Shown: positions 24,655 through 33,095 of the stretch, one piece after another
Layout of the letters: every line of letters begins with the position of its first letter
How positions within the stretch are numbered: the stretch's first letter is position 1
Origin: Saprospiraceae bacterium
GTDB lineage: Bacteria; Bacteroidota; Bacteroidia; Chitinophagales; Saprospiraceae
Assembly: GCA_022448955.1 (NCBI GenBank)
Contig: JAKVCU010000030.1
Location: 1 to 40,891, forward strand
Direction: 5' to 3'
DNA: 40,891 bases
Made by a program: the position numbers and the translations under genes
Notes under the pieces: model-generated
What the model was told of the DNA's origin: nothing
Databases searched by the model: none
What the model saw: only the letters and a program-made list of their open reading frames with translations

Positions 24655-25070
24655 AGGTCTAATAATGTTTTTACTGGTTAATTGTATACCAAAAGAAAAT
24701 AATACTTCCTTTTGGGTTTTTAGTTATCATTTTCCTGATTATTCCTCCTCTTAATTTACATAAATTGGAGGATAATTCGGAGCTTTGTGCTCAAAATATT
24801 AATCTTATTGTATTTTTTACACTTAGCTATACAAAAGTACATCTTTTTTTGATACATGCACGCAAAAACACTGATATTCAAACTTTTAACATCAAAACTC
24901 GTTTTCACCAAAAGTACTAATATTTAGTGTACTAATTATTATACAAAACCTTATTTTTAAGCACAGACTGCTTTCAAAATGTAAATTGCTCTTTCATGCG
25001 TTTTTTGAAAAAAACTTTAGCTAAAAAAAATCGAATCTTTCAGCATATTTTATTGAAAGGCAAACATCTA
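24655..25070. other. Divergent intergenic region of the ATP-grasp cluster and the esterase
   Basis: No gene is visible here. It holds the candidate minus-strand promoter at 24832-24868, and an imperfect palindrome AGTACTAATATTTAGTGTACT about 24912-24932 that could be an operator. The stretch 24996-25070 is open in the esterase frame but looks like leader rather than protein. Confidence 0.5.
24832..24868 (-). promoter_or_regulatory. Candidate promoter of the ATP-grasp/amidotransferase cluster
   Basis: On the minus strand TACTTTTG (24839-24832) matches the TAnnTTTG box and a TTTTTG (24868-24863) lies 23 bases upstream. The start codon is about 178 bases downstream, leaving a long leader. Confidence 0.4.
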
Positions 25071-25862
25071 ATGGAGGTTCATCAAATTCAAAACTTCCCG
25101 TCTTCTTTTCTTGGGAGGGCTATCAAAATTGAGGTGTTTCTTCCTCCCCAATATTTTTCGTCTAATGAAACAGTATATCCGACTATTATTTTTAATGATG
25201 GGCAAGACATGGAAGCACTTTCTATGCTTTCTACGCTAGAAGATTTATATGAACAAAAGAAAATCAAACGCTCCATTATCATAGGCATACATGCAGGTGA
25301 TCGTATGCAGGAGTATGGTACTATTGGTATTCCTGATTATAAAGATAGGGGAAGTAGAGCAGATGATTATCAAAAATTCATTATACAAGAACTACTCCCC
25401 TATCTCCGACAGCGATACAAAATCAGTACACATCCTTCAAATATGGCGGTAGCGGGCTTCTCACTGGGTGGCTTATCCGCTTTTGACTTAGCTTGGAACA
25501 ACCCAACAATATTTGGGAAAGTAGGTGTTTTCTCTGGCTCACTTTGGTGGCGTTCACAAAAATTTACAGAAGATGATCCTGACGCTAATCGTATTGTACA
25601 CGATTATTTAGCGGAAGCGACACGCAACCCTAATCAAAAATTTTGGCTACAAGCCGGAACAGAAGACGAGAAAGATGATCGTAATAACAATGGTATTATT
25701 GATGCGATAGACGATACCCTCGACTTGATCAAAGTACTCGAAAAATTGGGCTACCAACAAGGCCAAGATATAAAGTATGTGGAAGTTATCGGAGGGCAGC
25801 ACAATCCCCATACATGGGGAAAAATCATGCATGACTTTTTGCAGTGGGCAGTAGGCTGCTAG
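25071..25862 (+). CDS. Esterase-D-like alpha/beta hydrolase with an EF-hand-like loop
   Basis: I prefer the ATG at 25071 (263 residues, MEVHQIQNFPSSFLGRAIKI); an upstream ATG at 24996 in the same frame would add 25 basic residues. The fold is that of the esterase D/enterochelin esterase family: FNDGQDMEALS, the nucleophile serine in VAGFSLGGLS (residue 131) and a histidine near the end (GGQHNPHTW). A loop after the sixth strand reads DRNNNGIIDAID, with acidic or amide residues at positions 1, 3, 5, 9 and 12, which matches a calcium-binding EF-hand/dockerin loop. No signal peptide is convincing with the preferred start. It diverges from the ATP-grasp cluster and may release or cleave its product; that link is only positional. 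Confidence 0.82.
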   Translation: MEVHQIQNFPSSFLGRAIKIEVFLPPQYFSSNETVYPTIIFNDGQDMEALSMLSTLEDLYEQKKIKRSIIIGIHAGDRMQEYGTIGIPDYKDRGSRADDYQKFIIQELLPYLRQRYKISTHPSNMAVAGFSLGGLSAFDLAWNNPTIFGKVGVFSGSLWWRSQKFTEDDPDANRIVHDYLAEATRNPNQKFWLQAGTEDEKDDRNNNGIIDAIDDTLDLIKVLEKLGYQQGQDIKYVEVIGGQHNPHTWGKIMHDFLQWAVGC

Positions 25863-25865
25863 CAT

Positions 25866-26060
25866 CTAGTTTTTATATCGTTCAACAATAAGATTAATAT
25901 CTTCGTCAATCCGTACTTTAAAGCTATTTTTCTGCGATGGTGGGAATTGCTTTTCTTTATAACAATACATCATGAGGAATACTACAGAGCAGTAGTAGCC
26001 ACGATGGGTTTGCAAAAAAATACTCTTCTACTACTCTAGCTAAGGATTTACCTCTTTTTT
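25866..26060 (-). pseudogene. Probable decayed small gene, antitoxin-like start
   Basis: On the minus strand one frame reads NTKRILQKRGKSLARVVEEYF, resembling the C-terminal part of small ribbon-helix-helix antitoxins such as DUF6364. After a run of seven T the coding-like frame shifts to one ending FKVRIDEDINLIVERYKN and a TAG at 25866-25868. Neither frame has a proper start codon nearby. It looks like one or two gene fragments joined by a frameshift. The antitoxin resemblance is weak and the second part is not recognised. Confidence 0.35.
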
Positions 26061-26106
26061 GTAGAATTCGTTTTGTATTTTGTCTTAAATAAAACCACAC
26101 AAAGGT

Positions 26107-27318
26107 ATGCCTTCCCATAAAATTTATTTCAAAAATACAACTGCAGAGCAGCTTGCCGCTCGACTGGAATTACCAGTGAACCAAAAGCCCATAGCTTATG
26201 CGCTATTTGCTCATTGCTTTACTTGTAATAAGAATTTGACAGCAGTTAGAAATATTAGTCGTTCCTTAAACTTGAATGGGATAGCGGTGCTACGCTTTGA
26301 TTTTACGGGGCTAGGCGAGAGTGAAGGAGATTTTGCAGATACCAACTTCTCCTCTAATGTGCAAGATCTAGTGAGCGCAGCAAAATTCTTGGAAGAAAAT
26401 TATCAAGCCCCTAGTCTATTGGTGGGCCACTCTCTTGGCGGTGCAGCAGTGATTGCCGCAGCTGAGTACCTTTCTTCTGTCAAAGCAGTCGCGACAATTG
26501 GAGCACCATTTGACCCTAGTCATGTAAGTCATTTATTTGCTGCTGGTATAGAAGAAATTAAAGAAGAAGGGATTGCAAATGTTCAAATTGGTGGGCGACC
26601 GTTTACCGTAAAGAAACAATTCCTTGAAGATATAAAAGAAGCCAATCTCACCACAAACCTTGAAAACTTCAACCGGGCATTGCTCATTATGCATTCTCCT
26701 CAAGATATGACGGTAGAGGTAGAGAATGCAGCGAAGATCTATTCAGCAGCCAAACATCCTAAAAGTTTTGTTACACTAGATGGTGCTGACCATTTATTGA
26801 CCAACAAAGAGGATTCCCAATATGCAGGGGAAGTAATAGGTACTTGGGCAAAAAGATACTTAGATATCCAACCTAAGGAAATTTTAAAACCAGAAAAAAC
26901 CGTTGCTGTTCGCTTAGCAGGGGAAGGTTATACGACAGAAGTGATGGTAAGACATCATCACCTTACTGCAGATGAACCTGCTAGTGTAGGTGGCAATGAC
27001 TTTGGCCCTGGACCTTATGAATTAGTAGCAGCTGGCCTAGGTGCATGTACAGTAATGACGCTAAAGATGTACGCAAGACGCAAAAAGTGGGACTTACAAG
27101 AAGTGACCGTTCATTTAGATCATTTCAAAGATTATAAAGAAGATGCCCAGAATACGGATAATCCCAAAAGTAAAATTGACTATTTTCATAGAATTATCGA
27201 TATCAAGGGCAATCTAGATGAAAAGCAAATAGCACGCTTATTGGAAGTCGCAGATCGTTGCCCTGTGCATCGCAGTTTGCACAGCGAGGTAAAAACTGAA
27301 ACTATTCTAAAGCACTAA
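26107..27318 (+). CDS. Bifunctional alpha/beta hydrolase - OsmC fusion protein
   Basis: This 403-residue protein has two domains. Residues 1-255 are an alpha/beta hydrolase with nucleophile Ser109 in GHSLGG and probable Asp200 and His229 completing the triad. Residues 265-403 are an OsmC/Ohr-like domain with the two reactive cysteines Cys314 (GLGACTVMTL) and Cys385 (ADRCPVHRSL). OsmC domains reduce organic hydroperoxides with these cysteines. The fusion is a known architecture in Bacteroidota and some proteobacteria; the hydrolase may release a peroxidised acyl group that the second domain reduces, but this is inference. It is cytoplasmic. Its stop overlaps the stop of the next, convergent gene by three to four bases. 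Confidence 0.93.
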   Translation: MPSHKIYFKNTTAEQLAARLELPVNQKPIAYALFAHCFTCNKNLTAVRNISRSLNLNGIAVLRFDFTGLGESEGDFADTNFSSNVQDLVSAAKFLEENYQAPSLLVGHSLGGAAVIAAAEYLSSVKAVATIGAPFDPSHVSHLFAAGIEEIKEEGIANVQIGGRPFTVKKQFLEDIKEANLTTNLENFNRALLIMHSPQDMTVEVENAAKIYSAAKHPKSFVTLDGADHLLTNKEDSQYAGEVIGTWAKRYLDIQPKEILKPEKTVAVRLAGEGYTTEVMVRHHHLTADEPASVGGNDFGPGPYELVAAGLGACTVMTLKMYARRKKWDLQEVTVHLDHFKDYKEDAQNTDNPKSKIDYFHRIIDIKGNLDEKQIARLLEVADRCPVHRSLHSEVKTETILKH

Positions 27319-27884
27319 TCCCAAAAAAGATGACCAATTGCCATACCGAATGTTGGTATGAAGTAGCTATTTTGATTATTTAAGTTAGCTTGAAGTTCTA
27401 GACCTAAACTAAAATATCGACTCAGCAACCATTGTGTCTCTAATTGTATTGGTAACCCTATGGTATTAAAAGAAGCTAGCTCTTCTTCTACTTCAAATAA
27501 AGGTTCTGAAAGAGAAGATTGAAGAGCAGATGGGTTAAATTTTAGATTTTGGCTTTGCTTATTACCCTTTAGCATACTAATCCCGACTTGATAATGAAAC
27601 CTAAAATTTCCTTTATCCCGAAACTGGCCTAACATGATGTTAACTTCCTGATGCTTCTTTACAGTCGTTGGTCCATGAATTAGACTTAATTTTTCTATTT
27701 CTTGGACACCAATGGAAATAATTCGATTGGCATGCAAAAGATTAAGGTCAACCCCAGTCGACAAATTAGGCTTACTACCTAATATTAAGCCTATTTTTGG
27801 TTGAACTGAAAAGCCTATACTAGGCTGCCCAAAAGTGGAAAGGTAACTAAATAAAGAAAAGATAATAAGATGGATCGCTTTCAT
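27315..27884 (-). CDS. Predicted small outer-membrane protein
   Basis: The ATG at 27884 gives 189 residues starting with a signal peptide (MKAIHLIIFSLFSYLSTFGQ); an upstream start at 27902 would add six residues. The rest is a set of amphipathic strands (SIGFSVQPKIGLILG, FSLGLELQANLN) ending in an aromatic-rich GMAIGHLFWD, consistent with a small beta-barrel. I do not recognise a family. Its stop codon overlaps that of the OsmC-fusion gene on the other strand, so no separate terminator fits between them. Confidence 0.65.
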   Translation of the reverse strand: MKAIHLIIFSLFSYLSTFGQPSIGFSVQPKIGLILGSKPNLSTGVDLNLLHANRIISIGVQEIEKLSLIHGPTTVKKHQEVNIMLGQFRDKGNFRFHYQVGISMLKGNKQSQNLKFNPSALQSSLSEPLFEVEEELASFNTIGLPIQLETQWLLSRYFSLGLELQANLNNQNSYFIPTFGMAIGHLFWD

Positions 27885-28365
27885 AAGTTTGGTTTTAAAC
27901 AAAAATAGGAGGATTCACCTTGCTTTTGTTAGTAATTTTTAATTGATCGAATACTATTTGAAGACAATTATCATTCAAATAGCTTAAAATCAAGAAATTT
28001 TGTAAAAAATAAGCCATTCTATTGATCAATTAAAAATATTCAAGCCTCCATTGTCAATGATATAACAACCAAATACTCTATTTAGAGCATATTTTAACTT
28101 TATACTACCTAAAACCCAGTACTTTAAAAACTATGGCGTCCGATTGGAGCAGGCACTTAGCTCCCTAAGGTCCATCATAAAGCCTTAGCCAAAACCTTAC
28201 CTTTACCGGTAGGCAGACTCAAATCATTGATGATCAATTTAAACATATTCTAAGTCATCGTTCAAAACAACTAAGGTTGAAGCTTTCTTTTTTGATATTT
28301 TGTTTCCCTAGTTGCACTCTTTATGAGTATAATTACCCTCTTAATAGTAAAAAATAGAACACACC
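27885..28365. other. Long intergenic region with several inverted repeats
   Basis: No convincing gene is present. From 27935 to 28037 lies a nested inverted repeat. A GC-richer stretch at about 28130-28215 has short pairing segments (GGAGC/GCTCC and CTAAGG/CCTTAG), which may be a structured leader or a small RNA. The promoter of the OmpA-like gene lies at 28366-28397. Confidence 0.45.
27935..28037. repeat. Nested inverted repeat
   Basis: The outer arms ATTTTTAATTGATC (27935-27948) and GATCAATTAAAAAT (28024-28037) are perfect reverse complements. Inside them, CTATTTGAA (27954-27962) and TTCAAATAG (27974-27982) form a second perfect 9-base hairpin. The arrangement resembles a small mobile element (MITE-like) or a structured regulatory RNA; no target-site duplication is clear. 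Confidence 0.6.
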
Positions 28366-28397
28366 TTTTGAATGAAAGCCTTTATTATGTACATTTG
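28366..28397 (+). promoter_or_regulatory. Promoter of the OmpA-like operon
   Basis: TTTTG (28366-28370), 19 bases, then TACATTTG (28390-28397) is an exact match to the Bacteroidota housekeeping promoter TTTG-N19-TAnnTTTG. The OmpA-like start codon is 35 bases further on. Confidence 0.75.
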
Positions 28398-28431
28398 ATA
28401 ACCTAGGTATAAGAAAAACCACATTATACAT

Positions 28432-29298
28432 ATGAGATTTCTAGCCTTTATCGTTTTTCTACTTTTTATAGCTTATGCTTTATTTGCACGATGGTACTTC
28501 GTTTGCGAAATCCGTAATCTTTGTGAGGAGGAGCAAGAAATTGTCGAAGATCCTCGATTGCAAACTTTACAATTAACCGAAGGAGATAGTACTGTTATTG
28601 TTTCAGGTTATGACCAGTTTGTGTTTGACTCTGCTCAGGTTTCGCCTCAGCTTAACGCAAATAACATGCAGTTTTTGGATACAGTAGCTCATTTTTTAGA
28701 GACTAATCCTGCTAAAAACTTAGGAATAACAGCCTTTCAACGATATAGTGAAGAAGGACAAAGTTCAGGAATGTATGAATACTTGGGTTTGGCCAGAGCA
28801 AATGCCGTACGTCAATTATTGGAAGAAAGAGGTATCGATAAAGATAGAATCACCATGGACTATGGCTTAAGTGAAGATGAAGAATTAAAGGAACCATTAT
28901 TATTTAACTTATATATTCCTATTCCGGATGAATTTGAGAAATTGGCTTTCACCTTTAAAAATATGACTTTCTCTGATGCTAATTTTGCTTTCGACTCGGA
29001 TATCTTTGAACCAGGTGAAGCATTTCTTGCCTATGCCGATTCTGTAAAAACCTATCTGGATTTAAATCCAAATTCAAGTCTCACTATTATTGGTCATACA
29101 GACAATAAAGGAAAGGAAAGATATAATTTAGGTTTGGGGGAAAGAAGAGCTAAAAGTGCTATGGTATTCTTCAGAGATAGCCTGGAAGTGAAATCTGAAA
29201 TTTTAATCGAATCAGAAGGAGAAAAACGTCCTGTCGCTTCTAATGATACAGAAGAAGGGCAGCAGAAAAATCGCCGGGTAAACTTTATTCTTCAATAA
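28432..29298 (+). CDS. OmpA-like domain protein with two OmpA-fold units
   Basis: This 288-residue protein has an N-terminal membrane anchor (MRFLAFIVFLLFIAYALFARWYF) and then two OmpA-C-like units. The first (about 65-165) is degenerate; the second (about 186-288) has NFAFDSDIFEP, the peptidoglycan-binding signature LTIIGHTDNKGKERYNLGLGERRAKSAMVFF and ENRRVNF-like KNRRVNFILQ at the end. The anchor replaces a beta-barrel, so it would hold peptidoglycan from the inner membrane. A strong promoter precedes it and a coiled-coil protein gene follows after 33 bases, probably in the same operon. Confidence 0.87.
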   Translation: MRFLAFIVFLLFIAYALFARWYFVCEIRNLCEEEQEIVEDPRLQTLQLTEGDSTVIVSGYDQFVFDSAQVSPQLNANNMQFLDTVAHFLETNPAKNLGITAFQRYSEEGQSSGMYEYLGLARANAVRQLLEERGIDKDRITMDYGLSEDEELKEPLLFNLYIPIPDEFEKLAFTFKNMTFSDANFAFDSDIFEPGEAFLAYADSVKTYLDLNPNSSLTIIGHTDNKGKERYNLGLGERRAKSAMVFFRDSLEVKSEILIESEGEKRPVASNDTEEGQQKNRRVNFILQ

Positions 29299-29331
29299 TT
29301 TGCTAACAATTAATCATCAAGTATATAGATT

Positions 29332-30672
29332 ATGGAGTTTGATATGACAAACTACTTTGACGGATTCAATACAACAGATAGTTATATCATTTTATTAATT
29401 CTATTTGTTGCCTTCTTATTTGGTTTATTAGTGGGATATCTTTTGCGTTCAAGAAAAGTTGTTCTGCTTAAACGAGAAATTAAGGACTTAAAAAAAAAAC
29501 TCGGTGAGTTAGAAACAGAAATAGAAGCATTAAAAGAGCAAATTGGCCTTAGAGATGCAGACCTAAAAAAAGCTAGCTTCGATATAGAAGAAAGGGATGC
29601 GAAGGTTAATAGATTAGAAAGAGAAAAAGCACAACTATCCAATCAAGTAGTTGAGCTGCAATCTGAGTTGGAAAAACTGCAAGCATCTAATAAGACTTAT
29701 GCTTCTACCATAGAAGATATGAATGACCAAATCTTGGGTTTAAAAGCGAAGAATACAGAAATCACTAAGCAAAAAATAATCATTAAAGACGAGCATCCTG
29801 ACTTAGATGGAATGGCTCAATTTCAGAGTACATTCAATGCTACTCGCCTGAAACTAGAAAGTTTGGAAGATAGAATCGAACAACTAGGAGTAGAAAACGA
29901 AAAACTAAAAGAACAAGTCGAAGATCTTCAAGACCAAAAAATCCAACCTTTAGAATTAGCCCCCATCGGAGATGAATTAATTACGGAAAGATCTATTTCT
30001 GAAGTTGAAACCATAACTCAAGATGGATCTGATTTGAATAGAAAATCAGGCTTATCCAAGGCCAACTCAGAAACAGAAATTAAGAAAAGTACCAAAGAAG
30101 TGGTAGAACTATTCGTACCTGAAAAAACAGTACTCAACGAAAAAATACTAGTTGACGAGCAAGAAAAAGATGAATTAACAAGAATAGAGGGTCTAGGTCC
30201 ATTCCTAGAAACAAAACTTAATGAAATTGGTATTTTCACCTTCGCACAATTAGCAAGTCTGAATGAAAATGGCATTGAGGAACTGACCAAGAAGATCGGC
30301 TACTTCAAAGGTAGAATTCAGAAAGACCGCTGGGTAGAACAAGCAGCAGCCCTACATAAAGAAAAGTTAAATAATCCTTATGCATTTGCTATAAAGCAGT
30401 CTGCTCCTATTAGAGAAGAAGACCTAAAAATAATTGAAGGTATTGGTCCTAAAATTGAGCACTTACTAAAAGAAGCTGATATCATTTCCTTTCAACAGTT
30501 AGCGGAAGCGGAGATTGGCCGCTTGAGAGACATATTAGATGCAGCTGGCGATCGTTATCGTATCCATGATCCAGGGACTTGGTCGGCACAGGCTCGACTT
30601 GCCGCAAATGGAGAATGGGAATTACTCGAAGAATACCAAGAAGAATTAAAAGGAGGCAGGGAGGTAAAATAG
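29332..30672 (+). CDS. Membrane-anchored coiled-coil protein with two helix-hairpin-helix-like domains
   Basis: This 446-residue protein has one membrane helix (about 17-37, YIILLILFVAFLFGLLVGYLL), a long coiled coil (about 42-200), an acidic linker, and two repeated C-terminal domains: LTRIEGLGPFLETKLNEIG (from about 284) and LKIIEGIGPKIEHLLKEAD (from about 371). The IEGIGP motif is typical of helix-hairpin-helix folds of the kind found in DUF4332 and in C-terminal extensions of some ribosomal L21 and NuoE proteins. It may tether DNA or RNA to the membrane, but this is inference. It shares an operon with the OmpA-like protein, so the pair could link envelope and an inner partner. Confidence 0.82.
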   Translation: MEFDMTNYFDGFNTTDSYIILLILFVAFLFGLLVGYLLRSRKVVLLKREIKDLKKKLGELETEIEALKEQIGLRDADLKKASFDIEERDAKVNRLEREKAQLSNQVVELQSELEKLQASNKTYASTIEDMNDQILGLKAKNTEITKQKIIIKDEHPDLDGMAQFQSTFNATRLKLESLEDRIEQLGVENEKLKEQVEDLQDQKIQPLELAPIGDELITERSISEVETITQDGSDLNRKSGLSKANSETEIKKSTKEVVELFVPEKTVLNEKILVDEQEKDELTRIEGLGPFLETKLNEIGIFTFAQLASLNENGIEELTKKIGYFKGRIQKDRWVEQAAALHKEKLNNPYAFAIKQSAPIREEDLKIIEGIGPKIEHLLKEADIISFQQLAEAEIGRLRDILDAAGDRYRIHDPGTWSAQARLAANGEWELLEEYQEELKGGREVK

Positions 30673-30684
30673 TTTAAAAAAGAA

Positions 30685-30735
30685 TGTGAGAAAGGGTAGA
30701 TTTAGTTTCTAACGCATTCATTTCCCTTTCTCACA
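30685..30735. terminator. Bidirectional terminator between convergent genes
   Basis: TGTGAGAAAGGG (30685-30696) is the perfect reverse complement of CCCTTTCTCACA (30724-30735), with a 27-base loop. It lies between the coiled-coil gene and the convergent surA, and has no long T-run on the plus side, so it may also stabilise the 3' ends. Confidence 0.65.
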
Positions 30736-30743
30736 CTCATGGC

Positions 30744-32105
30744 TTATGGTCGAATATCTTTCCGTTTTTCCCATTCGTCTAGGTTGGGGCAACCATCATA
30801 CATTCCATCAATAGAGATAAAGGTGGAATTAATTTTTTCTTCTACCCAATTATTGATGAATTCATTTTTCTTTGATTCAATTGCTGCAGCTTGAATTTTA
30901 GAATAATCTTGTTGAAGATTAGCCTTATGTGGTGCAGTACGTGATTGCAGTTGTACAATCCTAAACATCGTTTCCCCGATTTGGTCAGCAAACTCAAAAG
31001 GTTTAGAAAGACTTTCTACGGCCATGGTATCTATCGTGAAGTAAATATCTGGATCAAGGTCACCAATTTCAAAGAAAGTGTTCCCAGTACCAGGGTTGAT
31101 GATACGGCCATCATTATTATAACTTTGTACATCTTCGTCAGAATAGCGCTTAACAGCTTGCGAGAAAGTCAGTGAATCCCACATGATCAAATTGCGCACA
31201 CTATCCAAGTGAATCCTTGCTAGTTCCAAGTCTGCATCTGTAATTTCAGGCTTAACAAGAATATGGCGTACCCGAATGGAATTACCTCGACGCTCCAGCA
31301 ATTGAAGGATATGGAACCCAAAGTCTGTTTCAATTACGTCAGAAACTTCATTTTCTTCTAAGCGATAAGCTGCTGCCTCGAATTCAGGAACGAACTTCCC
31401 TCTTTTGGCCCATCCCAAATCACCACCTGCACGCGCAGACGCGTCGTCCGAAAAGGTCTGTGCCAATTCTGCAAAATCTTCTCCTCCTTCTAGGATACGT
31501 TTTCGTATTCCTTCTAACTTATCAACAGCCTTTTTGCGTTCTATGGCGTTTACCTTTGGTTTATATACAATTTCACCTACTTCTACTTCTGAGTTAAAAT
31601 AAGGTAGAGAATCTACCGGAATACCACTAAAGAATTTTTTAACCTCCGAAGGGGTAACCGTTACGCTAGATAAGATATTTCCTCTCATGCGATCTACCGT
31701 AATTTTACTTCTTAAATCTTCTCTAAACTGTTCTTTTACTTCTCCAATCGATTGCCCATAATATGCTTCGAACTGGCTGATATCACCGTTCATAAAAGTT
31801 AGGATCCGTTCAATACGCGCATTAAGTTGTGCTTCTACTTCTTCCTCTCCAACTTCGATACTATCCAACTTTGCCTGATTGAGCATCAACTTACTCACCA
31901 TAATATTTTCTACAATGCCACAACGTGCATCTGCCGGAAGCTGCCCATTCTGTGCCGCCATTAGTGCATGCTGTTCTTCTACTTCGGACAATAAGATCAG
32001 TTCTCCACCAATGGTAGAAATAACTTTATCAATAACGGTCTTTTGTTGCGCAAAAGCATTAAAAGAAAAAAAACAAAAGACTAAACAACCAACTAGTATT
32101 CTCAT
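30744..32105 (-). CDS. surA: SurA-type periplasmic peptidyl-prolyl isomerase chaperone
   Basis: The ATG at 32105 gives 453 residues; a TTG upstream would add eight. The signal peptide (MRILVGCLVFCFFSFNAFAQ) is followed by a SurA N-terminal domain (TVIDKVISTIGGELILLSEVEEQ) and two parvulin-like domains, about 175-275 (with DLGWAKRGKFVPEFEAAAYRL and FGFHILQLLERRGN) and about 280-385, which is the less conserved of the two. SurA escorts outer-membrane proteins across the periplasm. It lies 41 bases after a SurA-like lipoprotein gene and third in a row of minus-strand folding factors. Confidence 0.92.
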   Translation of the reverse strand: MRILVGCLVFCFFSFNAFAQQKTVIDKVISTIGGELILLSEVEEQHALMAAQNGQLPADARCGIVENIMVSKLMLNQAKLDSIEVGEEEVEAQLNARIERILTFMNGDISQFEAYYGQSIGEVKEQFREDLRSKITVDRMRGNILSSVTVTPSEVKKFFSGIPVDSLPYFNSEVEVGEIVYKPKVNAIERKKAVDKLEGIRKRILEGGEDFAELAQTFSDDASARAGGDLGWAKRGKFVPEFEAAAYRLEENEVSDVIETDFGFHILQLLERRGNSIRVRHILVKPEITDADLELARIHLDSVRNLIMWDSLTFSQAVKRYSDEDVQSYNNDGRIINPGTGNTFFEIGDLDPDIYFTIDTMAVESLSKPFEFADQIGETMFRIVQLQSRTAPHKANLQQDYSKIQAAAIESKKNEFINNWVEEKINSTFISIDGMYDGCPNLDEWEKRKDIRP

Positions 32106-32146
32106 CACTTTTATTTTATACTTTTTCAACCTATCTCATTAGAGAT

Positions 32147-33004
32147 TTACTGATAGAAAATTTCAACATTATTTTTTCGTAACTCTATATCAAAGAGTTG
32201 ACCTTTTTTATCTTCTAGCAACTCTATTTTACGACGATGCAAAATTACTTTTCTTGCTTGATTTTCGATATATGATAATGGTGCAATTTCTTTTTTATTT
32301 CTTATTTCCAAGAGTCTAAAGTAAAACTGATAATTATCATCTTTCTGCGTAAAATCTTTTTTGCCACTTATATTCTCTACTGTTATCGTTCCTTTCGGAA
32401 AAGCTAAGGCCAAGTTATCAATCCTCTGCCAAGTACTATCCTCTAAAGAGTGTACCTCAGCATAAGCATTGCTGTAGGTAATTAGCTTTTTATAATCAGA
32501 AGTATCTTTGCTATTCCAAAGTTCTCGTAGCATACTCTCTTCTGGTACAGGTAGAGGAACCTTTAAAAAATGGCAACGTACAATGGGCACATCCAATTGG
32601 TACTGCCCCTTATTTTTTTCGTAGAAAGCCGTCAGTTCTGTCTGAGTGACGGTAGAGTCCAAAAACTCTTCCACTAAAACTTTTTCATAATTATCTCGAA
32701 TCAATGATGCCCTATAATCCCTCACCAGTTGATCAATATTCAGATCATTAGGCAACCTTCGTTCGGCTTCTCTTAATAATAAAGTTTCTTTTATCCATCT
32801 TTGGATGTAGGCATTAATAATAAGACTACTATCCGCAGATGTGGTTCCTTCTGGGAGCATTCCATCCAAATCTGAAAGATAAAGGGATTTATTCGAAGCC
32901 TTGGCTAAAAGACGGTCGTTATCTCTATTTTCGTTGGTCGGCCCACAAGAAAAAAAGATAAAAAAGAACAGGAATAATAAAGGAAGAGCAATTTTTAAGT
33001 GCAT
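32147..33004 (-). CDS. SurA-N-like lipoprotein without a parvulin domain
   Basis: The ATG at 33004 gives 285 residues beginning MHLKIALPLLFLFFFIFFSC, a lipoprotein signal with the cysteine of FFSC at the cleavage site. An upstream in-frame ATG at 33043 would add 13 residues and is less likely. The mature part resembles the SurA N-terminal helical domain (LYLSDLDGMLPEG, IQRWIKETLLLREAERRLP). It has no convincing parvulin domain. It probably works as a membrane-anchored chaperone next to SurA and PpiC. I am confident about the lipoprotein, less about function. Confidence 0.8.
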   Translation of the reverse strand: MHLKIALPLLFLFFFIFFSCGPTNENRDNDRLLAKASNKSLYLSDLDGMLPEGTTSADSSLIINAYIQRWIKETLLLREAERRLPNDLNIDQLVRDYRASLIRDNYEKVLVEEFLDSTVTQTELTAFYEKNKGQYQLDVPIVRCHFLKVPLPVPEESMLRELWNSKDTSDYKKLITYSNAYAEVHSLEDSTWQRIDNLALAFPKGTITVENISGKKDFTQKDDNYQFYFRLLEIRNKKEIAPLSYIENQARKVILHRRKIELLEDKKGQLFDIELRKNNVEIFYQ

Positions 33005-33024
33005 AGATATATATTCAAAATAGA

Positions 33025-33082
33025 AATGTCTCATAAGAAACAAATATTAGGCAAGCAAAATACTGTTTTCTCATGAGACATT
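33025..33082. repeat. Near-perfect hairpin upstream of the SurA-like lipoprotein gene
   Basis: AATGTCTCATAAGAAA (33025-33040) pairs with TTTCTCATGAGACATT (33067-33082) at 15 of 16 positions (the other is a G-U pair in one direction), with a 26-base loop. It is about 20 bases upstream of the lipoprotein start codon. Confidence 0.7.
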
Positions 33083-33095
33083 GAAGTAGGGTCTA

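Noticed and set aside
27315-27318. Possible terminator between the OsmC-fusion gene and the convergent outer-membrane gene
   Set aside because: The stop codons overlap, so there is no space for one.
28130-28215. Decayed transposase or protein-coding gene
   Set aside because: Translations in the frames I tried give no recognisable family and contain stops; it fits a structured noncoding region better.
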